Made by a program: the position numbers and the translations under genes. DNA of 64,000 bases from Apoderus coryli (taxonomy: Eukaryota > Arthropoda > Insecta > Coleoptera > Attelabidae), in NCBI GenBank assembly GCA_911728435.2, contig OU452206.1, forward strand, positions 310,001 through 374,000, read 5' to 3'. This document shows positions 1 to 11,717 of this stretch, in pieces. Below the pieces are notes generated by a model. It was not told the DNA's origin. It searched no databases and saw only the letters and a list, made by a program, of their open reading frames with translations. The stretch's first letter is position 1. Each line of letters begins with the position of its first letter.

Positions 1-2731
1 TAACAAAATAAAGAAATACATTTTTGGTTCACCCCGTATATAAATTTGAGCTTATAGTTTAACTTTTAAAAAAATCTTGATTTGAAATCTAAAGAAATCA
101 AAAAGTTATTCTAAACAATACTATTTCACCTTAACAAAATAAAGAAATACATTTTTGATTCACCCTGTATATAAATTTGAGCTTATAGTTTAACTTTCAA
201 AAAATCTTGATTTGAAATCTAAAGAAATCAAAAAGTTATTCAAAACAATACTATTTCACCTTAACAAAATAAAGAAATACATTTTTGATTCACCCTGTAT
301 ATAAATTTGAGCTTATAGTTTAACTTTCAAAAAATCTTGATTTGAAATCTAAAGAAATCAAAAAGTTATTCAAAATATTTCACCTTAACAAAATAAAGAA
401 ATACATTTTTGATTCACCCTGTATATAAATTTGAGCTTATAGTTTAACTTTCAAAAAATCTTGATTTGAAATCTAAAGAAATCAAAAAGTTATTCAAAAT
501 ATTTCACCTTAACAAAATAAAGAAATACATTTTTGATTCACCCTGTATATAAATTTGAGCTTATAGTTTAACTTTCAAAAAATCTTGATTTGAAATCTAA
601 AGAAATCAAAAAATTATTCAAAATATTTCACCTTAACAAAATAAAGAAATACATTTTTGATTCACCCTGTATATAAATTTAAGCTTATAGTTTAACTTTT
701 AAAAAAATCTTGATTTGAAATCTAAAGAAATCAAAAAATTATTCAAAATATTTCACCTTAACAAAATAAAGAAATACATTTTTGATTCACCCTGTATATA
801 AATTTGAGCTTATAGTTTAACTTTCAAAGAAATCTTGATTTGAAATCTAAAGAAATCAAAAAGTTATTCAAAACAATACTATTTCACCTTAACAAAATAA
901 AGAAATATATTTTTGATTCACCCTGTATATAAATTTGAGCTTATAGTTTAACTTTCAAAAAATCTTGATTTGAAATATAAAGAAATCAAAAAGTTATTCA
1001 AAATATTTCACCTTAACAAAATAAAGAAATACATTTTTGATTCACCCTGTATATAAATTTGAGCTTATAGTTTAACTTTCAAAAAATCTTGATTTGAAAT
1101 CTAAAGAAATCAAAAAGTTATTCAAAACAATACTATTTCACCTTAACAAAATAAAGAAATACATTTTTGATTCACCCTGTATATAAATTTGAGCTTATAG
1201 TTTAACTTTTAAAAAAATCTTGATTTGTAATCTAAAGAAATCAAAAAATTATTCAAAATATTTCACCTTAACAAAATAAAGAAATACATTTTTGATTCAC
1301 CCTGTATATAAATTTGAGCTTATAGTTTAACTTTCAAAAAATCTTGATTTGAAATCTAAAGATATCAAAAAATTATTCCAAATATTACTATTTCGCCTTA
1401 ACAAAATAAAGAAATACATTTTTGATTCACCCTGTATATAAATTTGAGCTTATAGTTTAACTTTCAAAGAAATCTTGATTTGAAATCTAAAGAAATCAAA
1501 AAGTTATTCAAAACAATACTATTTCACCTTAACAAAATAAAGAAATACATTTTTGATTCACCCTGTATATAAATTTGAGCTTATAGTTTAACTTTCAAAA
1601 AATCTTGATTTGAAATCTAAAGAAATCAAAAAGTTATTCAAAATATTTCACCTAAACAAAATAAAGAAATACATTTTTGATTCACCCTGTATATAAATTT
1701 GAGCTTATAGTTTAACTTTTAAAAAAATCTTGATTTGAAATCTAAAGAAATCAAAAAGTTATTCAAAACAATACTATTTCACCTTAACAAAATAAAGAAA
1801 TACATTTTTGATTCACCCTGTATATAAATTTGAGCTTATAGTTTAACTTTCAAAAAATCTTGATTTGAAATCTAAAGATATCAAAAAATTATTCCAAATA
1901 TTACTATTTCGCCTTAACAAAATAAAGAAATACATTTTTGATTCACCCTGTATATAAATTTGAGCTTATAGTTTAACTTTCAAAGAAATCTTGATTTGAA
2001 ATCTAAAGAAATCAAAAAGTTATTCAAAACAATACTATTTCACCTTAACAAAATAAAGAAATACATTTTTGATTCACCCTGTATATAAATTTGAGCTTAT
2101 AGTTTAACTTTCAAAAAATCTTGATTTGAAATCTAAAGAAATCAAAAAGTTATTCAAAATATTTCACCTAAACAAAATAAAGAAATACATTTTTGATTCA
2201 CCCTGTATATAAATTTGAGCTTATAGTTTAACTTTCAAAAAATCTTGATTTGAAATCTAAAGAAATCAAAAAGTTATTCAAAATATTTCACCTAAACAAA
2301 ATAAAGAAATACATTTTTGATTCACCCTGTATATAAATTTGAGCTTATAGTTTAACTTTTAAAAAAATCTTGATTTGAAATCTAAAGAAATCAAAAAGTT
2401 ATTCAAAACAATACTATTTCACCTTAACAAAATAAAGAAATACATTTTTGATTCACCCTGTATATAAATTTGAGCTTATAGTTTAACTTTCAAAAAATCT
2501 TGATTTGAAATCTAAAGATATCAAAAAATTATTCCAAATATTACTATTTCGCCTTAACAAAATAAAGAAATACATTTTTGATTCACCCTGTATATAAATT
2601 TGAGCTTATAGTTTAACTTTCAAAAAATCTTGATTTGAAATCTAAAGAAATCAAAAAGTTATTCAAAACAATACTATTTCACCTTAACAAAATAAAGAAA
2701 TACATTTTTGATTCACCCTGTATATAAATTT
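1..2731. repeat. Satellite A array (units of 124-131 bp) in N2
   Basis: About 21 tandem units, starting before the window. Units come in two main lengths, about 130 and 124 bp, differing by a 6-bp indel in the stretch before the TTTCACC motif. Every unit carries the core TTCACCCTGTATATAAA. Units near 1370-1400, 1890-1910 and 2530-2550 share the same private changes, at spacings that are multiples of the unit. This shows that blocks of several units were duplicated together. Confidence 0.95.
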
Positions 2732-2831
2732 AAAGTGTACGTTAAAAATTTCTAAAGATTTAAAAGTTTTTCGATTGCAATCTACTTTAGACAAAATTAA
2801 AGAGCATCGAAAAGTGTCTTATTCCATAGAT
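2732..2831. other. Short AT-rich spacer between satellite A and the N unique block
   Basis: About 100 bp that differs from the equivalent 6983-7034 stretch of N1. I see no motif in it. Confidence 0.5.
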
Positions 2832-3771
2832 GAGGTTATGCAACCGTAAATACCATAATGATGTGTTGGAGGTTGCATAAGCATAAGATATTAAATAAAG
2901 GTCATTGATTGGTTGTAATTATTGAAATTGTAGCCCGTCTGCACATACTCAACTCCTCCCACTTCACGGGTCATTGAACTTTTTTGCATTATTAATTGAA
3001 ATTGTAACCTTTCTGGTGGGAATAAATTTTACTACTCTGCCAGATTTAGTTCATGTGAATAGCAGTAAAATAAAAATAAGTATAAATTATTAGTTTTTTT
3101 ACATAAAATAATGTTTTAATATTTGTTATATTATTGTGGGAGTTGCGTAAATTAAATTTGTTGGAAAATTAAGTATCTAATCATATTCCATGTGTAAATA
3201 TATTGCGTGAAACTATGAGGAATATGTTTATGATGAAAGTGTTCAAATAAAGTGTGGCAACCGCGATTTTCGCAATTTTTCTAGGTTATTGATGTACAAA
3301 GTGTCGAAGAATTTCCAACATTTTTAGTTTACAATTAAAAATGTAATAAAGGGCCGTATCATACCGTAAGAGTGCACTCCCGTGTTTAGAACAGTGCCTA
3401 GTATAAATCAAAATGCTTTCATTGTATGTGTGGATGCTGCAAAAAGGTAAATTTATTGATTTAGTAGTAGCATTTTTTGCAGTTTTGTACTGTTGTTTTC
3501 TTGAATTTCCTCGTAGAAAAAGTTATTCACCTCCTTCTCACACTTTAATTACGTTTCTGTAGATGAAAATTAATTAGAAAAATGCATTATTTTATCAAAG
3601 TCCTTGACGTTTGGAAAATAGTAGGTGTAAAAATTTAAAAAGGAAATTTTCAATATAGGTGGCGCTGCTGTTCGGCCTGACGGCCGAACTTTTGGTTTAG
3701 TGGCTCTAAATTGGGCCTTTTTTTCCCCATTTTCGACAAAGACAGACTGTACGCTCGTTATTATATGTAAC
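2832..3771. repeat. N-type unique block, 5' end of N2
   Basis: A 940-bp segment duplicated at 7035-7966 with very few differences, chiefly an 8-bp indel near 2912. It opens with a palindrome, GGTTATGCAACC. The last 275 bp (from about 3497) is also shared with the 5' ends of H1 and H2, but the final 50-60 bp before the terminus differ between N and H types. It has no plausible gene; the small open frames here lie over the terminal hairpins. Confidence 0.85.
3670..3689. other. 5' subterminal GC hairpin of N2
   Basis: A perfect 8-bp stem (GTTCGGCC/GGCCGAAC) with a TGAC loop, 82 nt inside the 5' end of N2. It is one of four identical hairpins at the same distance from the four unit ends. It could be a recognition structure or a transcription-stop element; the role is unknown. 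Confidence 0.8.
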
Positions 3772-3773
3772 AA

Positions 3774-3792
3774 GAAATCCCTTCGGGATTTC
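3774..3792 (-). other. 3'-terminal hairpin of N1
   Basis: An 8-bp perfect stem (GAAATCCC/GGGATTTC) with a 3-nt loop at the minus-strand 3' end of N1. It directly abuts the 5' end of N2. In H1 and H2 the same stem has a 4-nt loop. Helitrons typically end in such a hairpin, which is thought to stop rolling-circle transfer. Confidence 0.75.
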
Positions 3793-3837
3793 CCAGTCGT
3801 TGTGTGGTAGTTTTATCTATAAAAAAAGTCATTGAGG

Positions 3838-4030
3838 GTGGCAAAAAAAATGAAAAAAAAAATCAAAAAAAAAAAAATTTCAAGGAAAAAAATGTTTCTA
3901 TTATTAAAAAAAAATTAAAAAAAAAAATTTAAAAAAAAAATTTAAAAAAAAAAAATTTCAAAAAAAAAAAATTAAAAAAAAAAAATTTTAAAAAAAAATA
4001 ATTCAAAAATTAATTAAAAAAAAGTATTGC
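3838..4030. repeat. A-rich low-complexity tract
   Basis: Runs of A broken by short AATT and ATTT pieces. They end in a short stretch (4023-4038) resembling the 3' end of the tRNA-like sequence at 18971-18985. The tract replaces the T-rich tract found at the same place in H1 and H2. Confidence 0.9.
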
Positions 4031-4068
4031 CAGAGCTGAAAATCTGAAAATGTTTCTATCTATTATTG

Positions 4069-6982
4069 AAAATAAATAGAAACATTTTTGAGTTACCCCG
4101 TAGAAAACCTCTAGGAGCATATAGTTTAACTTTCAAAGAAATCTTGAATTGAAACCCAAAGAAATCAAAAAATTATTCAAAATAATACTATTTCACCTTA
4201 ACAAAATAAAGAAATACATTTTTGATTCACCCTGTATATAAATTTGAGCTTATAGTTTAACTTTCAAAAAATCTTGATTTGAAATCTAAAGAAATCAAAA
4301 AGTTATTCAAAATATTTCACCTTAAGAAAATAAAGAAATACATTTTTGATTCACCCTGTATATAAATTTGAGCTTATAGTTTAACTTTCAAAGAAATCTT
4401 GATTTGAAATCTAAAGAAATCAAAAAGTTATTCAAAATATTACTATTTCACCTAAACAAAATAAAGAAATACATTTTTGATTCACCCTGTATATAAATTT
4501 GAGCTTATAGTTTAACTTTTAAAAAATTCTTGATTTGAAATCTAAAGAAATCAAAAAGTTATTCAAAACAATACTATTTCACCTTAACAAAATAAAGAAA
4601 TACATTTTTGATTCACCCTGTATATAAATTTGAGCTTATAGTTTAACTTTTAAAAAAATCTTGATTTGAAATCTAAAGAAATCAAAAAGTTATTCAAAAC
4701 AATACTATTTCACCTTAACAAAATAAAGAAATACATTTTTGATTCACCCTGTATATAAATTTGAGCTTATAGTTTAACTTTTAAAAAAATCTTGATTTGA
4801 AATCTAAAGAAATCAAAAAGTTATTCAAAACAATACTATTTCACCTTAACAAAATAAAGAAATACATTTTTGATTCACCCTGTATATAAATTTGAGCTTA
4901 TAGTTTAACTTTTAAAAAAATCTTGATTTGAAATCTAAAGAAATCAAAAAGTTATTCAAAACAATACTATTTCACCTTAACAAAATAAAGAAATACATTT
5001 TTGATTCACCCTGTATATAAATTTGAGCTTATAGTTTAACTTTTAAAAAAATCTTGATTTGAAATCTAAAGAAATCAAAAAGTTATTCAAAACAATACTA
5101 TTTCACCTTAACAAAATAAAGAAATACATTTTTGATTCACCCTGTATATAAATTTGAGCTTATAGTTTAACTTTTAAAAAAATCTTGATTTGAAATCTAA
5201 AGAAATCAAAAAGTTATTCAAAACAATACTATTTCACCTTAACAAAATAAAGAAATACATTTTTGATTCACCCTGTATATAAATTTGAGCTTATAGTTTA
5301 ACTTTTAAAAAAATCTTGATTTGAAATCTAAAGAAATCAAAAAGTTATTCAAAACAATACTATTTCACCTTAACAAAATAAAGAAATACATTTTTGATTC
5401 ACCCTGTATATAAATTTGAGCTTATAGTTTAACTTTTAAAAAAATCTTGATTTGAAATCTAAAGAAATCAAAAAGTTATTCAAAACAATACTATTTCACC
5501 TTAACAAAATAAAGAAATACATTTTTGATTCACCCTGTATATATATTTGACCCTATAGTTTAACTTTCACAGAAAACTTAATTTGAAATCTAAAGAAATC
5601 AAAAAATTATTCAAAATATAACTTTTTTGACCATAACAAAATAAAGAAATACATTTGTGATTCACCCTGTATATATATTTGACCCTATAGTTTAACTTTC
5701 ACAGAAAACTTAATTTGAAATCTAAAGAAATCAAAAAATTATTCAAAATATAACTTTTTTGACCATAACAAAATAAAGAAATACATTTGTGATTCACCCT
5801 GTATATATATTCTACCTTATAGTTTAACTTTCACAGAAAACTTAATTTGAAATCTAAAGAAATCAAACAATTATTCAAAATATAACTTTTTTGACCATAA
5901 CAAAATAAAGAAATACATTTTTGATTCACCCTGTATATATATTCTACCTTATAGTTTAACTTTCACAGAAAACTTAATTTGAAATCTAAAGAAATCAAAC
6001 AATTATTCAAAATATAACTTTTTTGACCATAACAAAATAAAGAAATACATTTGTGATTCACCCTGTATATATATTCTACCTTATAGTTTAACTTTCACAG
6101 AAAACTTAATTTGAAATCTAAAGAAATCAAACAATTATTCAAAATATAACTTTTTTGACCATAACAAAATAAAGAAATACATTTTTGATTCACCCTGTAT
6201 ATATATTTGACCCTATAGTTTAACTTTCACAGAAAACTTAATTTGAAATCTAAAGAAATCAAAAAATTATTCAAAATATAACTTTTTTGACCATAACAAA
6301 ATAAAGAAATACATTTGTGATTCACCCTGTATATATATTCTACCTTATAGTTTAACTTTCACAGAAAACTTAATTTGAAATCTAAAGAAATCAAACAATT
6401 ATTCAAAATATAACTTTTTTGACCATAACAAAATAAAGAAATACATTTTTGATTCACCCTGTATATATATTCTACCTTATAGTTTAACTTTCACAGAAAA
6501 CTTAATTTGAAATCTAAAGAAATCAAACAATTATTCAAAATATAACTTTTTTGACCATAACAAAATAAAGAAATACATTTTTGATTCACCCTGTATATAA
6601 ATTTGAGCTTATAGTGTAACTTTCAAAAAATCTTGATTTGAAATCTAAAGAAATCAAAAAGTTATTCAAAACAATACTATTTCACCTTAACAAAATAAAG
6701 AAATACATTTTTGATTCACCCTGTATATAAATTTGAGCTTATAGTTTAACTTTTAAAAAAATCTTGATTTGAAATCTAAAGAAATCAAAAAATTATTCAA
6801 AATATTTCACCTTAACAAAATAAAGAAATACATTTTTGATTCACCCTGTATATAAATTTGAGCTTATAGTTTAACTTTTAAAAAAATCTTGATTTGAAAT
6901 CTAAAGAAATCAAACAATTATTCAAAATATTGCTTTTTTGACGATAGGAAATAAATTTTTGATTCACCCTTTATATAAATTT
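4069..6982. repeat. Satellite A array in N1, with a distinct sub-family block
   Basis: About 23 units. The first unit (4069-4199) is clearly diverged, as is usual at an array edge. Units from about 4600 to 5520 are nearly identical 131-bp copies. About 5540-6590 is a block of a second sub-family with a CACAGAAAACTTAATTTG variant and an ACTTTTTTGACCATAAC end. Standard units then resume to 6982. The sub-family is not seen in the N2 array. Confidence 0.95.
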
Positions 6983-7034
6983 AAAACCTATGCTAAAAAT
7001 TTCTCTTTTAAAGAAAATAAAGTCACCTATCGCT

Positions 7035-7966
7035 GAGGTTATGCAACCGTAAATACCATAATGATGTGTTGGAGGTTGCATAAGCATAAGATATTAAATA
7101 AAGGTCATTGATTGGTTGTAATTAGTAGCCCGTCTGCACATACTCAACTCCTCCCACTTCACGGGTCATTGAACTTTTTTGCATTATTAATTGAAATTGT
7201 AACCTTTCTGGTGGGAATAAATTTTACTACTCTGCCAGATTTAGTTCATGTGAATAGCAGTAAAATAAAAATAAGTATAAATTATTAGTTTTTTTACATA
7301 AAATAATGTTTTAATATTTGTTATATTATTGTGGGAGTTGCGTAAATTAAATTTGTTGTAAAATTAAGTATCTAATCATATTCCATGTGTAAATATATTG
7401 CGTGAAACTATGAGGAATATGTGTATGATGAAAGTGTTCAAATAAAGTGTGGCAACCGCGATTTTCGCAATTTTTCTAGGTTATTGATGTACAAAGTGTC
7501 GAAGAATTTCCAACATTTTTAGTTTACAATTAAAAATGTAATAAAGGGCCGTATCATACCGTAAAAGTGCACTCCCGTGTTTAGAACAGTGCCTAGTATA
7601 AATCAAAATGCTTTCATTGTATGTGTGGATGCTGCAAAAAGGTAAATTTATTGATTTAGTAGTAGCATTTTTTGCAGTTTTGTACTGTTGTTTTCTTGAA
7701 TTTCCTCGTAGAAAAAGTTATTCACCTCCTTCTCACACTTTAATTACGTTTCTGTTGATGAAAATTATTTAGAAAAATGCATTATTTTATCAAAGTCCTT
7801 GACGTTTGGAAAATAGTAGGTGTAAAAATTTAAAAAGGAAATTTTCAATATAGGTGGCGCTGCTGTTCGGCCTGACGGCCGAACTTTTGGTTTAGTGGCT
7901 CTAAATTGGGCCTTTTTTTCCCCATTTTCGACAAAGACAGACTGTACGCTCGTTATTATATGTAAC
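7035..7966. repeat. N-type unique block, 5' end of N1
   Basis: Near-identical to 2832-3771. It ends at the junction with the 3' hairpin of H1. No gene is visible. Confidence 0.85.
7865..7884. other. 5' subterminal GC hairpin of N1
   Basis: The same 8-bp stem and TGAC loop as in the other units, 82 nt from the N1 5' end. Confidence 0.8.
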
Positions 7967-7968
7967 AA

Positions 7969-7988
7969 GAAATCCCTTGCGGGATTTC
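7969..7988 (-). other. 3'-terminal hairpin of H1
   Basis: Perfect 8-bp stem (GAAATCCC/GGGATTTC) with a TTGC loop at the minus-strand 3' end of H1. It touches the N1 5' end at 7966. Confidence 0.8.
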
Positions 7989-8035
7989 CCAGTTGGTTTT
8001 TGGTAGTTTTATCTATGAAAAAAGTCATTGAGAGT

Positions 8036-8340
8036 TATAAAAAAAATTGTGATTTTTTTTGATTAGTTTTTTTTTTAAATACATTTTTTTATTTTTTTTT
8101 TATTTTTAAAAAATTATTATATTATATTTGTTTAATTTTTTTTTTGTCATTTTATTTGTATTTTTTTCAATTTTGTTTTTAATTTTATTCTAAATTTTTT
8201 TTTCTGTTTTTTTTTTAATTTTATTTTCAATTAATTTTTTGTTTTGTTTTTTTTTTTAATTTCATTTCTAATAAATTTTTTTTTAAATTTTTTGAATTTT
8301 TTTTTATTAGTTTTTTTTTTATTTTTTTTTTCTATTTTAT
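8036..8340. repeat. T-rich low-complexity tract of H1
   Basis: Long T runs broken by short A pieces, just inside the 3' end. It recurs in H2 at 31690-31980 with small length differences. Confidence 0.9.
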
Positions 8341-9114
8341 TTATACATATACCTTGTATAAAAATAAATTAAAAGTTTTATGAGCTCAGTCTATCTAAAA
8401 ATACTGTGAAATTTAAAAAATATACAAAACGCCTCAAATTAAAATTGAAAGTTTGATTTGTTTTAAATATATATTGGCTAAAATATGGTATATGAATTTT
8501 ATTTATTCTAAAAATATATAAAAATTCTAATGTTTTGAAAGAGAAATTTAAGTTGCGTTTTGGAAAAAATATTTAAAATTCTTAGCTAATAAATAGAGAT
8601 GTTTGAAATTTCTTTATAATTTAAGTGATGTATTTTATTTAAATTACTTCAATTTTTAGGTATATGTAGGTGGGAATAAATCAAATATAGATTTCTTAAA
8701 AAATTTTAATTATAAAATATATACATTATTGAAATGAATTTTTATGAAACAATAATAAATGAATTTGAAATGAAATATATATATTATATTAGTTGATTAA
8801 TGCAAAAAAGTGTTGAGATATACATATTTAAAAAAAAAAACATTTGTTTTCTGAAATAATTAATAAATTAAAATAATTTATATTGTACATTTTAAAACTA
8901 ATATCGTAATTAAGAAAAAAATTGGAACTTAGATTATACTAAACTGAAATGGTTGTTATTAATTAAAATATAATATTTAATACAAACAAAACGAAATAAT
9001 AATAATAGTGTATGTAATTAAAACAAAATATTTCACTCAACGAATCTCTGGAGAGTAGTAATTTCAGGAAAAATTGTTGATCCATACATTTCTGAAAGAA
9101 TTTATTAAACATTT
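8341..9114. other. AT-rich non-coding 3' region of H1
   Basis: No gene, no strong repeat and no open frame. It is conserved in H2 at about 31985-32763. Confidence 0.6.
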
Positions 9115-9786
9115 ACAGTGTGTTCCAGATAAATTATTATATTGGAGTCTTGGAAATGGTGGGAATTAAATGTCGAATAAATTAAAGAAAAGTTGTACAA
9201 TTGATACACCTATTAAATGATGTTATCAAAAGTAAACTAATTTTAGCCGTTTTTGATAAATTTTGGAAAAACGATTTTTTTGCGATTAGAACTTTCATTT
9301 ATTTGTGACATTACAGATACAAAAATTGAGAAGCAACTTCCCATTTTTATTTTTGGACAAAATAAGTGCCGAACTATGGCGATTTTTCTTGAATAATTTA
9401 AAATAACAGCTAAAAATACTGAAAACTTGTTTAAACCATTACATGTGATATACTACCTATTTTCGAAATGAAAATAACTTTAAATTTAAGAATAAAAAAT
9501 CCATGGTCGTATTTAAAAAAAACAAATTTAATGATTTTTCAAAAACGAAACATAGTAAAATTTTGTAAACACTATATTATTCTCTTCAAAAATTAACAAT
9601 GAGAAAGTGTTTTTAATTTTTTTATATCTGTAAAAATGTCAGAAATAACTAAAATTGTCAATTTTTTATTTCATTTTTGTAAACACCATTTAAAAGGTGT
9701 TTAAATTGTAAAACTTTTCGCTAGTTTGTAACTCCTACAGTTTCCAATATTTCAATGTTATGTTTATTTTGAATGCAATGTATATG
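9115..9786. mobile_element. Foldback element copy (family F), diverged
   Basis: The left end (CAGTGTGTTCCAGATAAATT and onward) and right end (about 9730-9786) are imperfect inverted copies. The interior has the AACACCATTT-AAAAGGTGTTT palindrome and AATAATGTCAGAAATAA-type stretches also found at 13900-14120, 21317-28187 and 60146-61230. No open frame is present, so it is a non-autonomous element of unknown superfamily. The same copy is in H2 at about 32764-33439. Confidence 0.6.
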
Positions 9787-10515
9787 TAAATATAAAATTA
9801 GTGAAAATCAATGCAAACAATTTTCAAAATAATAATGAGATCATTGAAGTTGTGTTTTTTTTTGTAATTATATTAAATTTTGAAGGTTTGCAGTATATGT
9901 AAAGGAATAAAATTAATGGTATACCTTATAATTTGTTGTTGGAATTGGGTCCAATTTGTTTGTTATTTAAATGCAAAATATATAAATAACAGAATAATCA
10001 TAGAAATGTTGTGCTATTATTGTCATAGTCATTCAATGTTTGGCATCCTAAAATTTAGAAGCATGTCAATTGGTAAAATTTAATATCGTACAGAACGTAG
10101 TGATTTTTTTGAAAATTTAAATGATTACTACTATTACTACTAAAAATAGGCATAAGGCAAATTCTTAAATAATAGCAAGTGTTTAGAAAAATTGGTTTAT
10201 ATCTGTATATTTATTTGTGATTTTTAATCATAAAATATAATTTTATGTAATGTGGTATAATTGAAATGAGAAAGTAGGTATTAATTTCCGGTATAACTGG
10301 AGGTGGTTGAAGTATCATAATATCATAGATTGATAAAAATTGGATTGCTTTGAGTAAGTATTTAAATTTTCAAAACAATTGTATGTTTAGTATTGCCAAA
10401 AACTTCGAATGTAGTATTGATCAACATGTATAATGTGTTGTACCTTATTAAATGTTGTTTCATTAATGTTTGTTTGGTAGCTGAAAATACATAAATGAAT
10501 TAATTTTAAGTTATA
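9787..10515. other. AT-rich non-coding stretch
   Basis: Contains one 67-codon open frame (9880-10083) with no family features, judged chance. Otherwise I see nothing. It is conserved in H2. Confidence 0.5.
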
Positions 10516-11130
10516 CAGAATTATTCAAGGAATTCTGGAATTTTAACTGTACATACATTTTTGAATTGTGTAGCATGTACAGAGAAGAATTTTTGTATTA
10601 TATCTGTGATGATATATTGTGTTTTGTTGTGGATATCTTTTTCATTGAATATGCTTTCTGTACTATGAGTTAACTAAAAACAAATATTGTGAGTATGTTG
10701 TAAAAAATCAACAAATGCATTTACCTTGGAATATTAACTGCTGATAAATTTTGCCATAGTATAATATTTATACAGAATAACATATTGTATTATTTCTATG
10801 ACGACATGTATTTGTAGTCGATATCTTTTTCATTGAATTTGCTTTGTGTGGTATGGTTAATTTTGGGAAAAATTGTTGAATACTACTAAAAAACAATATA
10901 TATTATGAATATGTTGAAAAAAAAATTAAGAAATTAATTACCTTGGAATTTCAACTGTTCATACATTTTGGAAGGATCTATTATCTACATGGAATAACTT
11001 ATTGTATTATTTCTATGATGACATATGATGTCGAGGATATCTTCTTCATTGAATTTGCTTTGTATAGGTATTGATCAAGTTTTGGAAAAATTGGCGAATA
11101 CTATTAAAAAGCTATATTATATGTAGGAAA
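10516..11130. repeat. Three diverged tandem repeats of about 200-220 bp
   Basis: The segment beginning near GGAATTTTAACTGTACATAC recurs at about 10529, 10724 and 10942. Each copy is followed by a TTGTATTATTTCTATGA-type stretch and a CATTGAATTTGCTTTGT-type stretch. Divergence is high, so these are old. The same set is in H2 at about 34174-34784. Confidence 0.7.
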
Positions 11131-11498
11131 AATTGTGTATATTTAGTAAAATATTATTACCATATATTATTATGTACTATCCTTTGAAGTCCATTTTACA
11201 AATATGTGATTGAATAAGTTGAGTGAAATTAATAAATATATTTTGAAAGAACCATACTATATTATTCGTATGTGAATGTAAATTTCGTTTGTTGAATATA
11301 ATTGTATTTAGATGGTTTTTTTATAATATAATAAAATTTAAAACTAACTCTAATGTTACAGAATAATTTAATTAACAAATATTGAAAATTTAAGAATCAT
11401 GTGAAAGTTAAAAACAGTTTTACAAAGATATAAGAATTTTTTTATTAACTTTTTTGCATTTCAATTAATTTATTATTGAAATAGAAGAAAAAAATAAA

Positions 11499-11688
11499 AA
11501 TTATAATTCTATGGTTGGATGGCAACATTATCAATGTTGATTTTTTGGTACTTTGAAGCGCCAAAACAATTATAACATAATATTGAAACAGAAAAATACA
11601 TCCATTTGGTTTTGTCATTTTGTAGATTTTATTTTTTCAAAATAAATATTTTAAATTAGGATTGTCATTCAACCATAGAATTATAATT
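11499..11688. mobile_element. Small MITE-like element with terminal inverted repeats
   Basis: The left end AATTATAATTCTATGGTTGG and the right end (11660-11688) are inverted copies over about 28 bp with few mismatches. The interior is 130 bp with no coding capacity. The superfamily is not identified. It is also in H2 at 35152-35341, so it was present before the H1/H2 split. Confidence 0.7.
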
Positions 11689-11717
11689 TCGAAGTTTACA
11701 ATAATAATATGAAACAA

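Larger units (their letters stand above)
1..3771 (-). mobile_element. Non-autonomous Helitron-like unit N2 (cut by window edge)
   Basis: This is the 5' part of a gene-less unit lying in the same orientation as the autonomous copies to its right. Its 5' end (high-coordinate side, about 3497-3771) matches the 5' ends of H1 and H2, including a GC-rich hairpin about 82 nt from the end. Its interior is a 940-bp unique block (2832-3771) followed by a satellite running off the left edge. Its 3' end is not in the window. There is no coding sequence, so mobilisation would need the Rep-helicase made by H1 or H2. The assignment rests on shared ends and order and is inferred. Confidence 0.6.
3772..7966 (-). 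mobile_element. Non-autonomous Helitron-like unit N1 (complete, 4.2 kb)
   Basis: A complete gene-less unit read on the minus strand. Its 5' end is at 7966 and its 3' hairpin end at 3774-3792. It shares about 275 bp at the 5' end and about 65 bp at the 3' end (3772-3838) with H1 and H2. The interior differs: a 0.93-kb unique block, satellite A and an A-rich tract. Internal replacement with retained ends is the usual form of non-autonomous Helitrons. Boundaries were set by comparing the four unit junctions and are good to a few bases. Confidence 0.7.

Noticed and set aside
1..6982. Regularly spaced repeats suggesting a CRISPR array
   Set aside because: The whole 125-bp unit repeats, with no unique spacers, and the sequence is eukaryotic. 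It is a satellite.
7765..8028. 87-codon minus-strand open frame, and its 67-codon relative at 3570-3773
   Set aside because: They lie over the N1 and N2 5' ends and, in the longer case, across the H1/N1 junction through both hairpins. The H1 and H2 ends do not keep the frame, so it is a by-product of the terminal sequence.
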